64,000 nucleotides of DNA from UBA5972 sp964567685. Lineage in GTDB: Bacteria; Pseudomonadota; Alphaproteobacteria; Rhodobacterales; Rhodobacteraceae. A program made the position numbers and the translations under genes. The notes under the pieces are model-generated. The model searched no databases, was not told the DNA's origin, and saw only the letters and a program-made list of their open reading frames with translations. Positions 41,696 through 50,980 of this stretch are shown piece after piece. Location: positions 1-64,000 of the forward strand of contig CAZMNO010000004.1 in the NCBI GenBank assembly GCA_964567685.1, in the 5' to 3' direction. The stretch's first letter is position 1, and every line of letters begins with the position of its first letter.

Positions 41696-42568
41696 ATGTT
41701 CAAAGATGTCTTGGCCGGCCACGCGGTACGGACCGATACCTGTCTGGCGCTTTTGTTTGACGAGCTTGACTCGGGCACTTTGACCGATGCGATGCGCTAT
41801 GCGGTGTTATCGGGTGGTAAACGTCTAAGAGCGTTTCTGGTTCTTGAAGGCTCGCAGCTTTACAATGTGCGGCCGCAGCAGGCAGATCGCGCGGCAGCGG
41901 CGGTTGAATGTATTCACGCCTATTCGCTTGTTCACGACGATCTGCCGGCAATGGATGATGACGAATTGCGCCGGGGCAAACCAACGGTGCATGTCAAATG
42001 GGATGACGCAACGGCCGTTTTGGCAGGTGATGCGCTGCAGACGATGGCGTTTGAAATTCTGGCCTCGCAACGAACGTCTGCGGATGCCAATATCAGATTG
42101 CGGCTTATTTCTTCATTGGCCGAAGCTGCAGGCGCGCGAGGGATGGTTCTGGGTCAGGCGCAGGATATTGCCGCGGAAACCGCCGAGACACCCCTTTCCC
42201 TTGAACAGATCACTGAATTGCAGGCCAACAAAACCGGTGCGCTCTTCAGATGGGCCGCCGAGGCCGGGCCGGTTATGGGAAATTCCAACACTGATTCCAT
42301 GCGCATCTACGCAGATGCAATAGGGTTGGCGTTTCAGATCGCCGACGACATTCTGGATGTCGAAGGGGATGCGGGCAAAGCAGGGAAACGCCTGCAAAAG
42401 GATAAAGACGCGGGCAAGGCCACCTTCGTTTCACTGCTTGGTCTTGACGGGGCCAGGGCCAAGGCGGAGGAATTGGTGGAAGAAGCCTGCGACAGTCTGG
42501 AAATATTCGGCTGCACGGGCGATAACCTTCGCCAGTTGGCCCGCTTTATCATCGACCGGGAAATGTGA
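41696..42568 (+). CDS. ispA: Farnesyl/geranylgeranyl diphosphate synthase (polyprenyl synthetase)
   Basis: A 290-residue chain-elongating prenyltransferase making the diphosphate precursors for quinones, carotenoids and undecaprenol. First aspartate-rich motif VHDDLPAMDDDELRRG near residue 81, second IADDILDVEGD near 217, and GGKRLRAFLVLEG near the N-terminus. The residues before the first motif, which set chain length, include ECIHAYSLVHDD, in keeping with a short-chain (C15) enzyme. It lies between xseB and dxs. Confidence 0.93.
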   Translation: MFKDVLAGHAVRTDTCLALLFDELDSGTLTDAMRYAVLSGGKRLRAFLVLEGSQLYNVRPQQADRAAAAVECIHAYSLVHDDLPAMDDDELRRGKPTVHVKWDDATAVLAGDALQTMAFEILASQRTSADANIRLRLISSLAEAAGARGMVLGQAQDIAAETAETPLSLEQITELQANKTGALFRWAAEAGPVMGNSNTDSMRIYADAIGLAFQIADDILDVEGDAGKAGKRLQKDKDAGKATFVSLLGLDGARAKAEELVEEACDSLEIFGCTGDNLRQLARFIIDREM

Positions 42569-42598
42569 TAGGCAGGGCCGATCACAAGGATTTTGTCA

Positions 42599-44533
42599 GT
42601 GAGCAACGAAACCAGACCGCAAACCCCTTTGCTTGACCGCGTCAAGCTGCCTGCCGATCTGAAGCAGTTTTCGGATGCCGAACTGCGTTTGCTGGCCGAT
42701 GAGTTGCGTGCCGAAACTATTTCAGCGGTGTCGGAAACCGGTGGCCATCTTGGGGCCGGACTTGGCGTTGTCGAGCTGACAACCGCGCTGCACGCGGTTT
42801 TTGACACCCCAAAAGACCGGCTGATCTGGGACGTTGGGCATCAGAGCTATCCGCATAAAATCCTGACCGGACGGCGCGACCGTATTCGTTCGCTGCGCCA
42901 GCCCGACGGGTTATCGGGATTTACCAAGCGTGCCGAAAGCCCGTTTGATCCCTTTGGCGCTGCGCATAGCTCAACTTCGATTTCAGCCGCGCTCGGGTTT
43001 GCGGTTGCGCGCGATCTGGGCGGCGCGCCGGAGCACGGCCTGGGCGATGCGATTGCCGTGATTGGCGACGGCTCGATGTCGGCGGGTATGGCATTTGAGG
43101 CGATGAACAATGCGGGCCATCTTGGCAAGCGGCTGTTTGTTATTCTGAACGACAACGAAATGTCCATCGCCCCGCCGGTTGGGGCGATGTCGGCTTATCT
43201 GTCGCGCCTCTATGCCGGTGCACCTTTTCAAGAGCTGAAAGCCGCCGCCAAGGGCGCGGTCAGCCTGCTGCCTGAACCATTTCAGGAGGGTGCAAGGCGA
43301 GCCAAGGAAATGGTCAAGTCGATGACCGTCGGTGGCACCTTGTTTGAGGAACTCGGGTTCTCCTATGTCGGGCCGATTGATGGGCATGACATGGAGCAAC
43401 TTCTGGCGGTTCTCAGAACCGTGAAGGAACGCGCAGATCGTCCGATGCTGATCCATGTTCTGACCAAGAAGGGCAAAGGCTACGCACCTGCCGAGGCCTC
43501 GGTTGATAAGTATCATGGCGTTTCAAAATTTGACGTTGTGTCCGGGGTGCAGAAAAAGGCGCAGTCAAATGCACCGAGTTACACAAAGGTTTTTGCTGAA
43601 AGCCTGATTGCCCAAGCCGGAGAGGATGACAAAATCGTCGCGGTGACTGCAGCGATGCCGGATGGAACCGGGCTGGATATGTTTGCAAACCGGTTCCCTA
43701 ATCGTCTTTTTGATGTCGGTATCGCTGAACAGCACGCAGTAACGTTTAGTGCAGCGCTGGCCGCTGGGGGGTTGAAGCCGTTTTGTGCGATCTATTCCAC
43801 GTTTTTGCAACGGGGCTATGATCAGGTCGTGCATGACGTTGCGATCCAGAAACTGCCGGTGCGTTTTGCCATTGACCGGGCCGGGCTGGTTGGGGCTGAC
43901 GGGGCAACTCATGCCGGGACTTTTGACATCGCTTTTCTTGCTAACCTTCCTGATTTCGTCGTGATGGCAGCGGCGGATGAAGCTGAGCTTCAGCATATGA
44001 TTGCGACCGCTGCTTCAATCGATGACCGGCCTTCAGCCTTTCGCTATCCACGTGGTGAAGGGGTTGGGGTTGATCTGCAGGAAAAAGGTGAAGTTCTGGA
44101 AATTGGCAAAGGACGGATCATTCAGGCTGGTAAGCGGGTGGCGATCCTGTCATTGGGAACGCGCCTTGGCGAAGTGCAGAAAGCTGCGGAAAACCTTGAA
44201 GCCAGAGGTATTGCTCCGACAATAGCCGATGCCCGTTTTGCCAAACCGCTGGACCGCGACATGATCCTTGAGCTTGCCGATGGCCATGAAGCACTGATCA
44301 CCATCGAGGAGGGTGCGGTTGGCGGGTTTGGCAGCCATGTTGCACAGCTTTTGTCTGACGAAGGGCGTTTTGACAACGGCCTGAAGTTCCGCTCGATGGT
44401 CTTGCCGGATGCTTTTATTCGCCACAACTCACCTGACGCAATGTATGAAGAAGCCGGTCTTAACGCCGCACAGATCGAAACCAAAGTGCTTGAGGCCTTG
44501 GGTGTCGCTACGGTAACCAGCCGCCGCGCCTGA
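42599..44533 (+). CDS. dxs: 1-deoxy-D-xylulose-5-phosphate synthase
   Basis: A thiamine-diphosphate enzyme of 644 residues condensing pyruvate with glyceraldehyde 3-phosphate, the first step of the MEP isoprenoid pathway. It has WDVGHQSYPHKILTGRRDR, the ThDP motif GDGSMSAGMAFEAMNNAG near residue 156, and the transketolase-type second half (DVGIAEQHAVTFSAALAAGG with catalytic Glu, ATHAGTFDIAFL). GTG 42599 follows AAGGA with eight bases of spacing; the TTG two codons upstream is weaker. It lies 30 bases after ispA, so substrate supply and chain elongation are coexpressed. Confidence 0.97.
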   Translation: MSNETRPQTPLLDRVKLPADLKQFSDAELRLLADELRAETISAVSETGGHLGAGLGVVELTTALHAVFDTPKDRLIWDVGHQSYPHKILTGRRDRIRSLRQPDGLSGFTKRAESPFDPFGAAHSSTSISAALGFAVARDLGGAPEHGLGDAIAVIGDGSMSAGMAFEAMNNAGHLGKRLFVILNDNEMSIAPPVGAMSAYLSRLYAGAPFQELKAAAKGAVSLLPEPFQEGARRAKEMVKSMTVGGTLFEELGFSYVGPIDGHDMEQLLAVLRTVKERADRPMLIHVLTKKGKGYAPAEASVDKYHGVSKFDVVSGVQKKAQSNAPSYTKVFAESLIAQAGEDDKIVAVTAAMPDGTGLDMFANRFPNRLFDVGIAEQHAVTFSAALAAGGLKPFCAIYSTFLQRGYDQVVHDVAIQKLPVRFAIDRAGLVGADGATHAGTFDIAFLANLPDFVVMAAADEAELQHMIATAASIDDRPSAFRYPRGEGVGVDLQEKGEVLEIGKGRIIQAGKRVAILSLGTRLGEVQKAAENLEARGIAPTIADARFAKPLDRDMILELADGHEALITIEEGAVGGFGSHVAQLLSDEGRFDNGLKFRSMVLPDAFIRHNSPDAMYEEAGLNAAQIETKVLEALGVATVTSRRA

Positions 44534-44591
44534 GTTTTGATTGCGCCACTGGCTTGACCATGCTTAGGTTTCCTCCGGTTTCAGGGGCAGT

Positions 44592-45248
44592 ATGGGGTGT
44601 ATCGTGCCGCAAAGATCTTCAGCATTGACTATCTATTACCGCTGGACAGTTTTCCTTTTGGCGCTGGGCTATTGGTTTTATCTCTTCACGATCACATCGC
44701 TTGATGCATTCGGCTGGCAATTCCGGTTTCTGACAAACTGGGGCCTGACATTCTATCTGTTGGTTGCCTGGCTTATGCTGCGGCACTCGCTTGGTCGAAG
44801 CGACAACACATTCAACCCTTTGGTTTCGGCCACAGTGGTTTTGGGTGGAATTGTCGTGTTCATGTACTGGAAGCTGTATTTCATCGACCCCGGTCTGGTG
44901 AATTCAGGTGGACCGTCTGCTTGGTATCTTGAGTACTATTTGCATGGTTTGGCCCCCGCGCTGTTGATGATTGATGCCTTTCTCATTCTCGGAGTGTTTG
45001 CGCAGGTTTGGGCGACACTGGCGACCATGTTGGCCATTTTCCTAAGCTATATTGCCTGGATAGAGTTACTGGTCATGCCGCGAAATACCACTCCGGTTGG
45101 CGAGGTGACCAACGGGCTGCCATATCCTTTCCTCAACGACATGGTGACAAATGACCGGCTGGTGTTTTACGCCACGACCATAGGGACGGCGATCGTATTC
45201 TTGGGTATTGGCTGGGTGATATCGAAAATCCTGGTCAGGATAAGCTGA
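44592..45248 (+). CDS. Membrane protein, possibly FAR-17a/AIG1-like
   Basis: A 218-residue protein with about six transmembrane helices (TVFLLALGYWFYLFTITSLD, FLTNWGLTFYLLVAWLMLR, LVSATVVLGGIVVFMYWKLYF, LHGLAPALLMIDAFLILGVF, a fifth from about 155, and ATTIGTAIVFLGIGWVISK). The FLTNWGLTFY block in the second helix and the LHGLAPALLMIDAF block in the fourth recall the Thr and His positions of the FAR-17a/AIG1 family, whose human members hydrolyse branched fatty-acid esters of hydroxy fatty acids. This resemblance is by eye and weak. ATG 44592 follows AGGGGCAGT. It stands between dxs and a convergent rRNA methyltransferase gene. Confidence 0.7.
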   Translation: MGCIVPQRSSALTIYYRWTVFLLALGYWFYLFTITSLDAFGWQFRFLTNWGLTFYLLVAWLMLRHSLGRSDNTFNPLVSATVVLGGIVVFMYWKLYFIDPGLVNSGGPSAWYLEYYLHGLAPALLMIDAFLILGVFAQVWATLATMLAIFLSYIAWIELLVMPRNTTPVGEVTNGLPYPFLNDMVTNDRLVFYATTIGTAIVFLGIGWVISKILVRIS

Positions 45249-45252
45249 TGAC

Positions 45253-46479
45253 CTAACGGCGCTGGAAAAAGCCGACCAGTTCCACATGGGCTGACCAGCG
45301 AAACTGATCGACGACCTGAACCCATTCAAGCGTGTAACCCCCTTCAATCAGCAGGGCAGCATCACGGGCAAAGGTGATCGGGTTGCAGGAAACAAATGCG
45401 ATACGCTTGACTTTGCTTGCTGCAAGGTATCTGGCCTGTTCCAATGCACCGGCGCGCGGCGGGTCGATGACGATGGCGTCAAAACGGCCAAGCTCATCAG
45501 CATCCAGCGGACGTCGAAAAAGATCGCGAGCCTCGGTTCTTACCGTCCGCAACTCTGTTCCCCTACGCCATCCTGCATCCAGTGCGGCGAGCTGGGCAGG
45601 CTCGGCCTCAACTGCCAGCATCTCCACCTTTTCAGCCAGCGGCAACGTGAACGTTCCGCAACCCGCAAACAGATCGGCGATACGCGATGCTTCGCCAATC
45701 GCGTTTTTCACTGCAGAAATCAACGCAGCCTGACCTGCAATCGTAGCTTGCAAAAAGGCCTCAGGTGGCGGGGTGACGGTGGTCTTGCCGAATTGCTGCA
45801 CCGGATCGGTACGAAGAGCGACAACATCACCATTCCAGCTGAGCCTTGCCAGTTGATGCAGTTCGGTCAACCGCCCTAATTCGGCAAGCAGATTGTGATC
45901 GGCAGGTTTGGCATCAAGAACCACAATGTCGAGTCCTGCGATGGACGTTGTGACGGAAATCGAAATGGTCGTTTTGCGCGTGGCGCCCATACGGGTCAGG
46001 ATTTCAAAGACCGGAAGGTTTGCCGGAATCGCAGGTTCAAGCAGGGTGCAGGAAGCGATTTCCACGATGGATTGCGAGGCCCTTGCGTGAAAACCGACCA
46101 TTGCACCTTTCTTGGTTCGCTGCCCAGCAAGTGTTGCGCGCCGCCGCGATGCGCTGGGCGACACCATGATCGGGCGAAATTCTGGATCAATTCCACGCTG
46201 ACTGAGGGCAGATCGAACGATGTCGGTCTTCCAATTGGCAAGAAACTCGTCTGATGCGTGTTGCAACGCGCATCCACCGCAGGTTTTGAAATGCGGGCAG
46301 GGAGGCTTAATACGATCAGATGACGGCGTGACGATGCGAGGTGCCACAATGCGATCGCCCTCGGGTTCACCGCTGATCACTTCCCCGGGCAAGGTGAACG
46401 GCGCAAAGATCGGGCCATTGTTGCTGTCGATGACGCCATCGCCGAGATGGCCCAATCTATTGACGGTAAACTCAGGCAT
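45253..46479 (-). CDS. RlmD/RumA-type rRNA (uracil-C5) methyltransferase
   Basis: A 408-residue enzyme of the TrmA/RlmD family methylating uridine at C5 in ribosomal RNA. It has the iron-sulfur cluster motif CPHFKTCGGC near residue 60-70 plus a fourth Cys in ASCTLLEP, the SAM-binding IADLFAGCGTFTLPLAEK near 275, and the catalytic Cys in IAFVSCNPITFARDAALL. The N-terminal TRAM domain seen in some relatives is reduced. The ATG overlaps the ABC transporter stop by one base (TGATG), so translation is coupled, though no shared function is evident. Confidence 0.92.
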   Translation of the reverse strand: MPEFTVNRLGHLGDGVIDSNNGPIFAPFTLPGEVISGEPEGDRIVAPRIVTPSSDRIKPPCPHFKTCGGCALQHASDEFLANWKTDIVRSALSQRGIDPEFRPIMVSPSASRRRATLAGQRTKKGAMVGFHARASQSIVEIASCTLLEPAIPANLPVFEILTRMGATRKTTISISVTTSIAGLDIVVLDAKPADHNLLAELGRLTELHQLARLSWNGDVVALRTDPVQQFGKTTVTPPPEAFLQATIAGQAALISAVKNAIGEASRIADLFAGCGTFTLPLAEKVEMLAVEAEPAQLAALDAGWRRGTELRTVRTEARDLFRRPLDADELGRFDAIVIDPPRAGALEQARYLAASKVKRIAFVSCNPITFARDAALLIEGGYTLEWVQVVDQFRWSAHVELVGFFQRR

Positions 46480-48320
46480 CAGGCCACTTCATCAATGCCG
46501 ATAAACCCGCCCGACTGCCGTTCCCAGAAGCGCGCATAAAGGCCATTCGCGGTAAGCAGTTCGCTATGTGTACCCTGTTCGATCACCCGGCCTTCGTCCA
46601 AAACCACGATCAGATTCATCCGCGCGATGGTCGACAGGCGGTGGGCAATGGCAATCACGGTCTTGCCTTCCATCACACCGTAAAGCGTTTCCTGAATCGC
46701 CGCTTCGATTTCGCTGTCCAGCGCCGATGTGGCCTCGTCCAGCACCAGAATTGGCGCGTTTTTCAGGATTACCCGCGCCAGCGCAATCCGCTGCCGCTGC
46801 CCACCTGAAAGCTTGACACCGCGCTCGCCGACAAAAGCGTCATAACCGGTGCGACCCTTCGGATCCTGCAATTCACAAATGAACTCATGCGCCTCCGCCC
46901 GCTTGGCGGCCTCCACCATTTCATCCTCGGTTGCATCGGGTTTTCCGTAAAGGATGTTATCCCGAACCGAGCGATGCAGAAGCGAGCTGTCCTGCGTCAC
47001 CATTCCGATCTGGCTTCTGAGCGAGAATTGCGTCACGTCGCGAATATCCTGTCCGTCAATCTCTATCGCACCCTTCTCGATATCGTGGAATCTGAGGAGA
47101 AGGTTGACCAGAGTCGATTTGCCGGCACCGGAACGGCCCACAAGCCCCACTTTCTCGCCTCCACTGATGGCCAGCGTCACCCGGTCAAGCCCACCTGTGG
47201 ACTTGCCGTAATGGTGGCTGACATCGCTGATGGCGATTGCGCACTCGGAGGTCTTAAGCTCAGGTGCCTTTGTTTTATCAGTCAGCGCAATTGGCTGAGC
47301 GATGGTTTCCATACCCTCGGAAACCACGCCCAACTGCTGGAAGAGGGAGGATAGCGACCACATGATCCAGCCGGTCATGGCGTTGAGTCTGAGCGTCAGA
47401 GCCGAAGCGGCGGCAACGGTTCCGATAGAGGTCAGCCCTTGCTGCCACATCAGTATCGCCCAGCCGATCACCGACACGATCAGGAGGCCGTTGATCAGCG
47501 TCAACCCCAACTCCATCAGTGTGATCAGCCGCATCTGACGCGCAAACGCCTGTCTCGCCAGATCAATGGCCTCAAGGGCATAGGCTTCTTCGGTTTCGTT
47601 GTCGGCAAACAGTTTGACCGACTGGATATTCGTATAGCTGTCAACGATCCGCCCGTTGATTTCAGACCGCGCATCTGAAAATTCTTTTGACGCGCGGCCA
47701 ACACGCGGAATGGTCCAACGCACCAGCCACAGATAAAGCCCCAGCCAGACGATCAGCGGAATGGACAGCCTCAGGTCGATGTCGGCCAGCAACCACAAAG
47801 CGCCGATCAGGTAGATGATCGCATAAACCACCGCGTCAAATACCTGATAGATCGCTTCACCAGCGGCGGGGGGCGTTTGCATGATCCGGTTGGCAATCCG
47901 GCCGGCAAAGTCGTTTTCAAACCAGCCGACGGACTGCCGCAACACATGCCGGTGGCTGCGCCAGCGGATCAGCGTGCCGAAATTCGGCATCAGCGATTGA
48001 TTGAGCAAAGCAGCATCGACAACCTGAAATAGCGGGCGCAGGATCAGAATGAACAAAGCCAGCAGCAACAACTCGAACCCATGGTCTGCAAACAGCCGCG
48101 AAGGCCCACTTTCGGCCAGCAGATCAACGATACGTCCTGAAAAGAAGATCAGGGCGATTTCTATGACGCCAACAATCACCGTCAGAATGACAATCGCGGT
48201 CAGCACTTTCCGGAACGGACGTAGGTAATCATTCAGGAATGCAAACAGCCGCGCCGGAGGGGTATCGGCGTCGTTATAGGCCTCGTAAGGATTCACAAGA
48301 TTTTCAAAAAAACGAAACAT
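46479..48320 (-). CDS. ABC transporter, fused permease and ATPase (exporter)
   Basis: A 613-residue half-transporter of the MsbA/Atm1-like exporter type. Residues 30-330 form six transmembrane helices; the ATPase has Walker A GRSGAGKSTLVNLLLRF near residue 398, the signature LSGGQRQRIALARVI, Walker B ILVLDEATSALD, and the H-loop IAIAHRLSTIA. It would act as a homodimer. The substrate is unknown; lipid or peptide export is typical. ATG 48320 lacks a clear ribosome site. The upstream 190 bases contain nothing I can identify. Confidence 0.93.
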   Translation of the reverse strand: MFRFFENLVNPYEAYNDADTPPARLFAFLNDYLRPFRKVLTAIVILTVIVGVIEIALIFFSGRIVDLLAESGPSRLFADHGFELLLLALFILILRPLFQVVDAALLNQSLMPNFGTLIRWRSHRHVLRQSVGWFENDFAGRIANRIMQTPPAAGEAIYQVFDAVVYAIIYLIGALWLLADIDLRLSIPLIVWLGLYLWLVRWTIPRVGRASKEFSDARSEINGRIVDSYTNIQSVKLFADNETEEAYALEAIDLARQAFARQMRLITLMELGLTLINGLLIVSVIGWAILMWQQGLTSIGTVAAASALTLRLNAMTGWIMWSLSSLFQQLGVVSEGMETIAQPIALTDKTKAPELKTSECAIAISDVSHHYGKSTGGLDRVTLAISGGEKVGLVGRSGAGKSTLVNLLLRFHDIEKGAIEIDGQDIRDVTQFSLRSQIGMVTQDSSLLHRSVRDNILYGKPDATEDEMVEAAKRAEAHEFICELQDPKGRTGYDAFVGERGVKLSGGQRQRIALARVILKNAPILVLDEATSALDSEIEAAIQETLYGVMEGKTVIAIAHRLSTIARMNLIVVLDEGRVIEQGTHSELLTANGLYARFWERQSGGFIGIDEVA

Positions 48321-48512
48321 GGTCTGTCGATTCACGGTTGGACTGCAAAGCCGCTCAGAAAAACACCATTCCTGAATCAGTTCAAGAGCATTCTTGGTTT
48401 TAGTCGGTCCCTTGCAATTTTCGCCAAAGGCTCAATCGTGCCGAACTATGGCACCAGCCAAGCAAAGGAATAGCGAAGCTTGATCGATTTATTGCTTTGA
48501 CCTGCGAAGTTG

Positions 48513-49112
48513 TTATTGCTCCAAAAGCAGCAGCACCAGAAACAGGACCAGAGTAGCCGCCATCACCAAATTGAAAGCTCTAAGCCTTTCATGTGAGTGA
48601 AGAAACCGCCCAATTGTCTGACCAAATCCAGCCCAGGCAAATGTCGATGAAGCGCCAGACACAATGAAAACAAGCGCAACGATCAGCGAAGTTGAAATCG
48701 GATGGTCAGCGGTTACGAACTGCGTAGTTATGGCAATTGCAGCAACCCACCCTTTCGGGTTGATCCATTGAAATCCCACGGCTTCAATAAATCTGAACGG
48801 GCGGGTTGTTTTGTTCGATTGCCCGGGTGGCTGTGCGTTGGCAATTTTCCACGCAATCCAGAGAATCAAACCGGCACCCGTGTATCTGGCGATTTCCTGT
48901 ATCAACGGGCTTTGGCGAAAAATCTCCCCCAGCCCGAACCCAACCAGAAAGATCATGACCGGAAAACCCAGCGTGACCCCCGCCATGTGTGGAAGAGTCG
49001 CCCTAAGGCCGTAAGTTGCACCAGAACTTGCCAGCATCGAGTTGTTTGGCCCAGGGGTCCAGGACGCTGCAAAGGCAATGCCGATCAAAGAAATGAGCGT
49101 ATCCGCGGTCAC
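48513..49112 (-). CDS. LysE-family amino acid exporter
   Basis: A 199-residue inner-membrane protein with six predicted helices. It starts MTADTLISLIGIAFAASWTPGPNNSMLASSGATYG (split), which carries the TPGPN motif typical of LysE/RhtB transporters, and has FQWINPKGWVAAIA in the middle, another family mark. Substrates are usually basic or branched amino acids or homoserine; the specificity here is unknown. It is a single gene between the ABC transporter and cca, 57 bases from the latter. Confidence 0.92.
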   Translation of the reverse strand: MTADTLISLIGIAFAASWTPGPNNSMLASSGATYGLRATLPHMAGVTLGFPVMIFLVGFGLGEIFRQSPLIQEIARYTGAGLILWIAWKIANAQPPGQSNKTTRPFRFIEAVGFQWINPKGWVAAIAITTQFVTADHPISTSLIVALVFIVSGASSTFAWAGFGQTIGRFLHSHERLRAFNLVMAATLVLFLVLLLLEQ

Positions 49113-49169
49113 AGGAAATTCCGATAGGTCTATATTGCTGACCTAACGTGGTGCAGCAATGAACCTCCG

Positions 49170-50321
49170 TCAAGTCAGTAATTGTTGCTTGCTCAGCGTG
49201 AACCCAGAGCTGATCCAGCGCGTTTCAAGCTCGTTCAGACGGGCACTGATTGCTGGGCCTTTGATTTCGTCTCCAAAATCGCGTGCCCGGATCGGAAAAA
49301 CCTGTTTCGCCGCGTATTCCACCGTCGCGCCAAGGTCTTCCGGCAGCGGGCCGGCCAGCGATGCGGCCCGCAATAGGGCAATATCATACGCAGCCTCAGC
49401 GCCATGGCGATACGCCAGTTCTGCGGGCGTGCTACCTTCACCAAACTGCGCCAGATATAGCAGGAGCCTTTTGTTCTCGGCCTTGCTTAACCGCAGGCAC
49501 TCTTTGTGGTCTTGCCCGCCAAGACAGGCAAGTCGGCGTATCCAGTTAGGATTAATGTCACTGGCTTCTTCGTGATGCACGAGCGGTGCCAGCGCAACGC
49601 CGGTTGCACCCGGCAGGATGCGTGTCAGAATTCCGCTCGCCTCCATTGCTGCGACACTGGGGGCCGGATCGGGTGCTGCCAGCAACCGGTGCATTTCTGC
49701 GCCAATTCTTTCTTTGGACAGGGAGGTCAACCCATCGGCCAGAGCTGCACAGGCCGCCAGCGCATCTGGATCTATCCCATTTGCCGGATCACCGAACCAC
49801 GCATGAAATCGGAAAAACCGGAGTATGCGCAAATAATCCTCGCGAATCCGGTCATGCGCGTTGTCGATAAAGCGGACTTTTCGGGCAGTAAGATCGGCAA
49901 GCCCGTCCAGTGGATCGATGATCGTCCCATCTGCCGTGGCATAAAGCGCGTTCATGGTAAAATCCCGGCGATGTGCGTCTTCTTCCAGCGTGGACGCAAA
50001 CGCGACCACAGCGCGCCGGCCGTCGGTTTCAACATCTTTGCGAAATGTGGTTACCTCATATCCGGTGCCAGACGAAACAACCGTAATCGTTCCGTGTTCA
50101 ATCCCGGTCGGCACCGGGTTAAGACCGGCCTTTCGGGCAAGCTTAGCAACGGTTTCAGGATGCGCGTCGGTGGTAATGTCGATATCATTTACTGCGATCT
50201 CCAGTAGCGCATTGCGAATGCAACCACCAACTGCATATGCCTGATATCCGGCATTCTCCAACATGGCAAAGATCACCTGCGCGGCGTCGTTTTTCAGCCA
50301 GTCGCCTTTGATCCTGCTCAT
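49170..50321 (-). CDS. cca: CCA tRNA nucleotidyltransferase
   Basis: Adds or repairs the CCA end of tRNAs. The 383-residue protein has the polymerase-beta-type head with Gly32-Gly33 in YAVGGCIRNALL and the catalytic Asp46 and Asp48 in NDIDITTDAHPETV, the RRDFTMNALY motif near 114, and the LRILRFFRFHAWFG segment. The C-terminal half is the helical tRNA-binding region. The family also includes poly(A) polymerases, but the size and motifs fit CCA-adding enzymes of alphaproteobacteria. It overlaps the nudix gene upstream by four bases. Confidence 0.93.
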   Translation of the reverse strand: MSRIKGDWLKNDAAQVIFAMLENAGYQAYAVGGCIRNALLEIAVNDIDITTDAHPETVAKLARKAGLNPVPTGIEHGTITVVSSGTGYEVTTFRKDVETDGRRAVVAFASTLEEDAHRRDFTMNALYATADGTIIDPLDGLADLTARKVRFIDNAHDRIREDYLRILRFFRFHAWFGDPANGIDPDALAACAALADGLTSLSKERIGAEMHRLLAAPDPAPSVAAMEASGILTRILPGATGVALAPLVHHEEASDINPNWIRRLACLGGQDHKECLRLSKAENKRLLLYLAQFGEGSTPAELAYRHGAEAAYDIALLRAASLAGPLPEDLGATVEYAAKQVFPIRARDFGDEIKGPAISARLNELETRWISSGFTLSKQQLLT

Positions 50322-50932
50322 CGTGACAACCGTTCTGCGAACCCGCGCAAGATCCGCGCTGTTGCACCCCAGATGTAGTAAGGACCATAGGGAATCGTGT
50401 AATATTGCCGCCGGACGCCACCCCAGAACCGGCCCTCGATCAAATAGTTGCCTGGCTCCGCCAGATAGGCAAGCGGCACTTCAAAGACCTCTTCAACCTC
50501 ACCGGGTTCGGGCACCGGATCAAAGGCGGATTTCACCCGCCCGACAACTGGGGTGACGCGAAAACTGGTGACGGTCTCGTGAAAAGGCATCTCTCCCAGA
50601 ACGTCGACATTGGCTCTGGTAAGGCCGATTTCTTCTTCCGCCTCGCGCAGGGCTGCGTCTGTCTGGTTCTTGTCCACCGAGTCAACTTTGCCACCGGGAA
50701 AGGCGATTTGCCCGGGATGGTGTTTCAAATGCGAGGCGCGTTTGGTCAGGATCATGTTCAGACCGTTTGCAGTCTCTACCAGCGGCACAAGAACCGCAGC
50801 AGGTCTGAGTTTGGCCGCCTGTGGCCAGGTATTGCGGACATCGGGATTAAGATCGAAGTCAGATGAGCTTTCGCTGAACTTTCCGGCCAGAACGCGCACG
50901 ACGTTTTCAAGACTGTCAATCGGGTGATCCAT
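50318..50932 (-). CDS. Nudix CoA pyrophosphatase
   Basis: A 204-residue Nudix hydrolase with an intact box AALREAEEEIGL within GGKVDSVDKNQTD, preceded by HPGQIAFPG, the pattern of CoA-pyrophosphatases (NUDT7/8 and YeaB type), which cleave CoA into 4'-phosphopantetheine and adenosine 3',5'-bisphosphate. The C-terminal region ends with a VRRQYYTIPYGPYYIWGATA stretch, typical of this subfamily. ATG 50932 is favoured over a start seven codons earlier. It lies between hslO and cca, overlapping cca by four bases. Confidence 0.9.
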   Translation of the reverse strand: MDHPIDSLENVVRVLAGKFSESSSDFDLNPDVRNTWPQAAKLRPAAVLVPLVETANGLNMILTKRASHLKHHPGQIAFPGGKVDSVDKNQTDAALREAEEEIGLTRANVDVLGEMPFHETVTSFRVTPVVGRVKSAFDPVPEPGEVEEVFEVPLAYLAEPGNYLIEGRFWGGVRRQYYTIPYGPYYIWGATARILRGFAERLSR

Positions 50933-50980
50933 CTTATCTAAATGGCGCAGCAATCACCCTTCGGCAAGGTCTAGCTTGGC

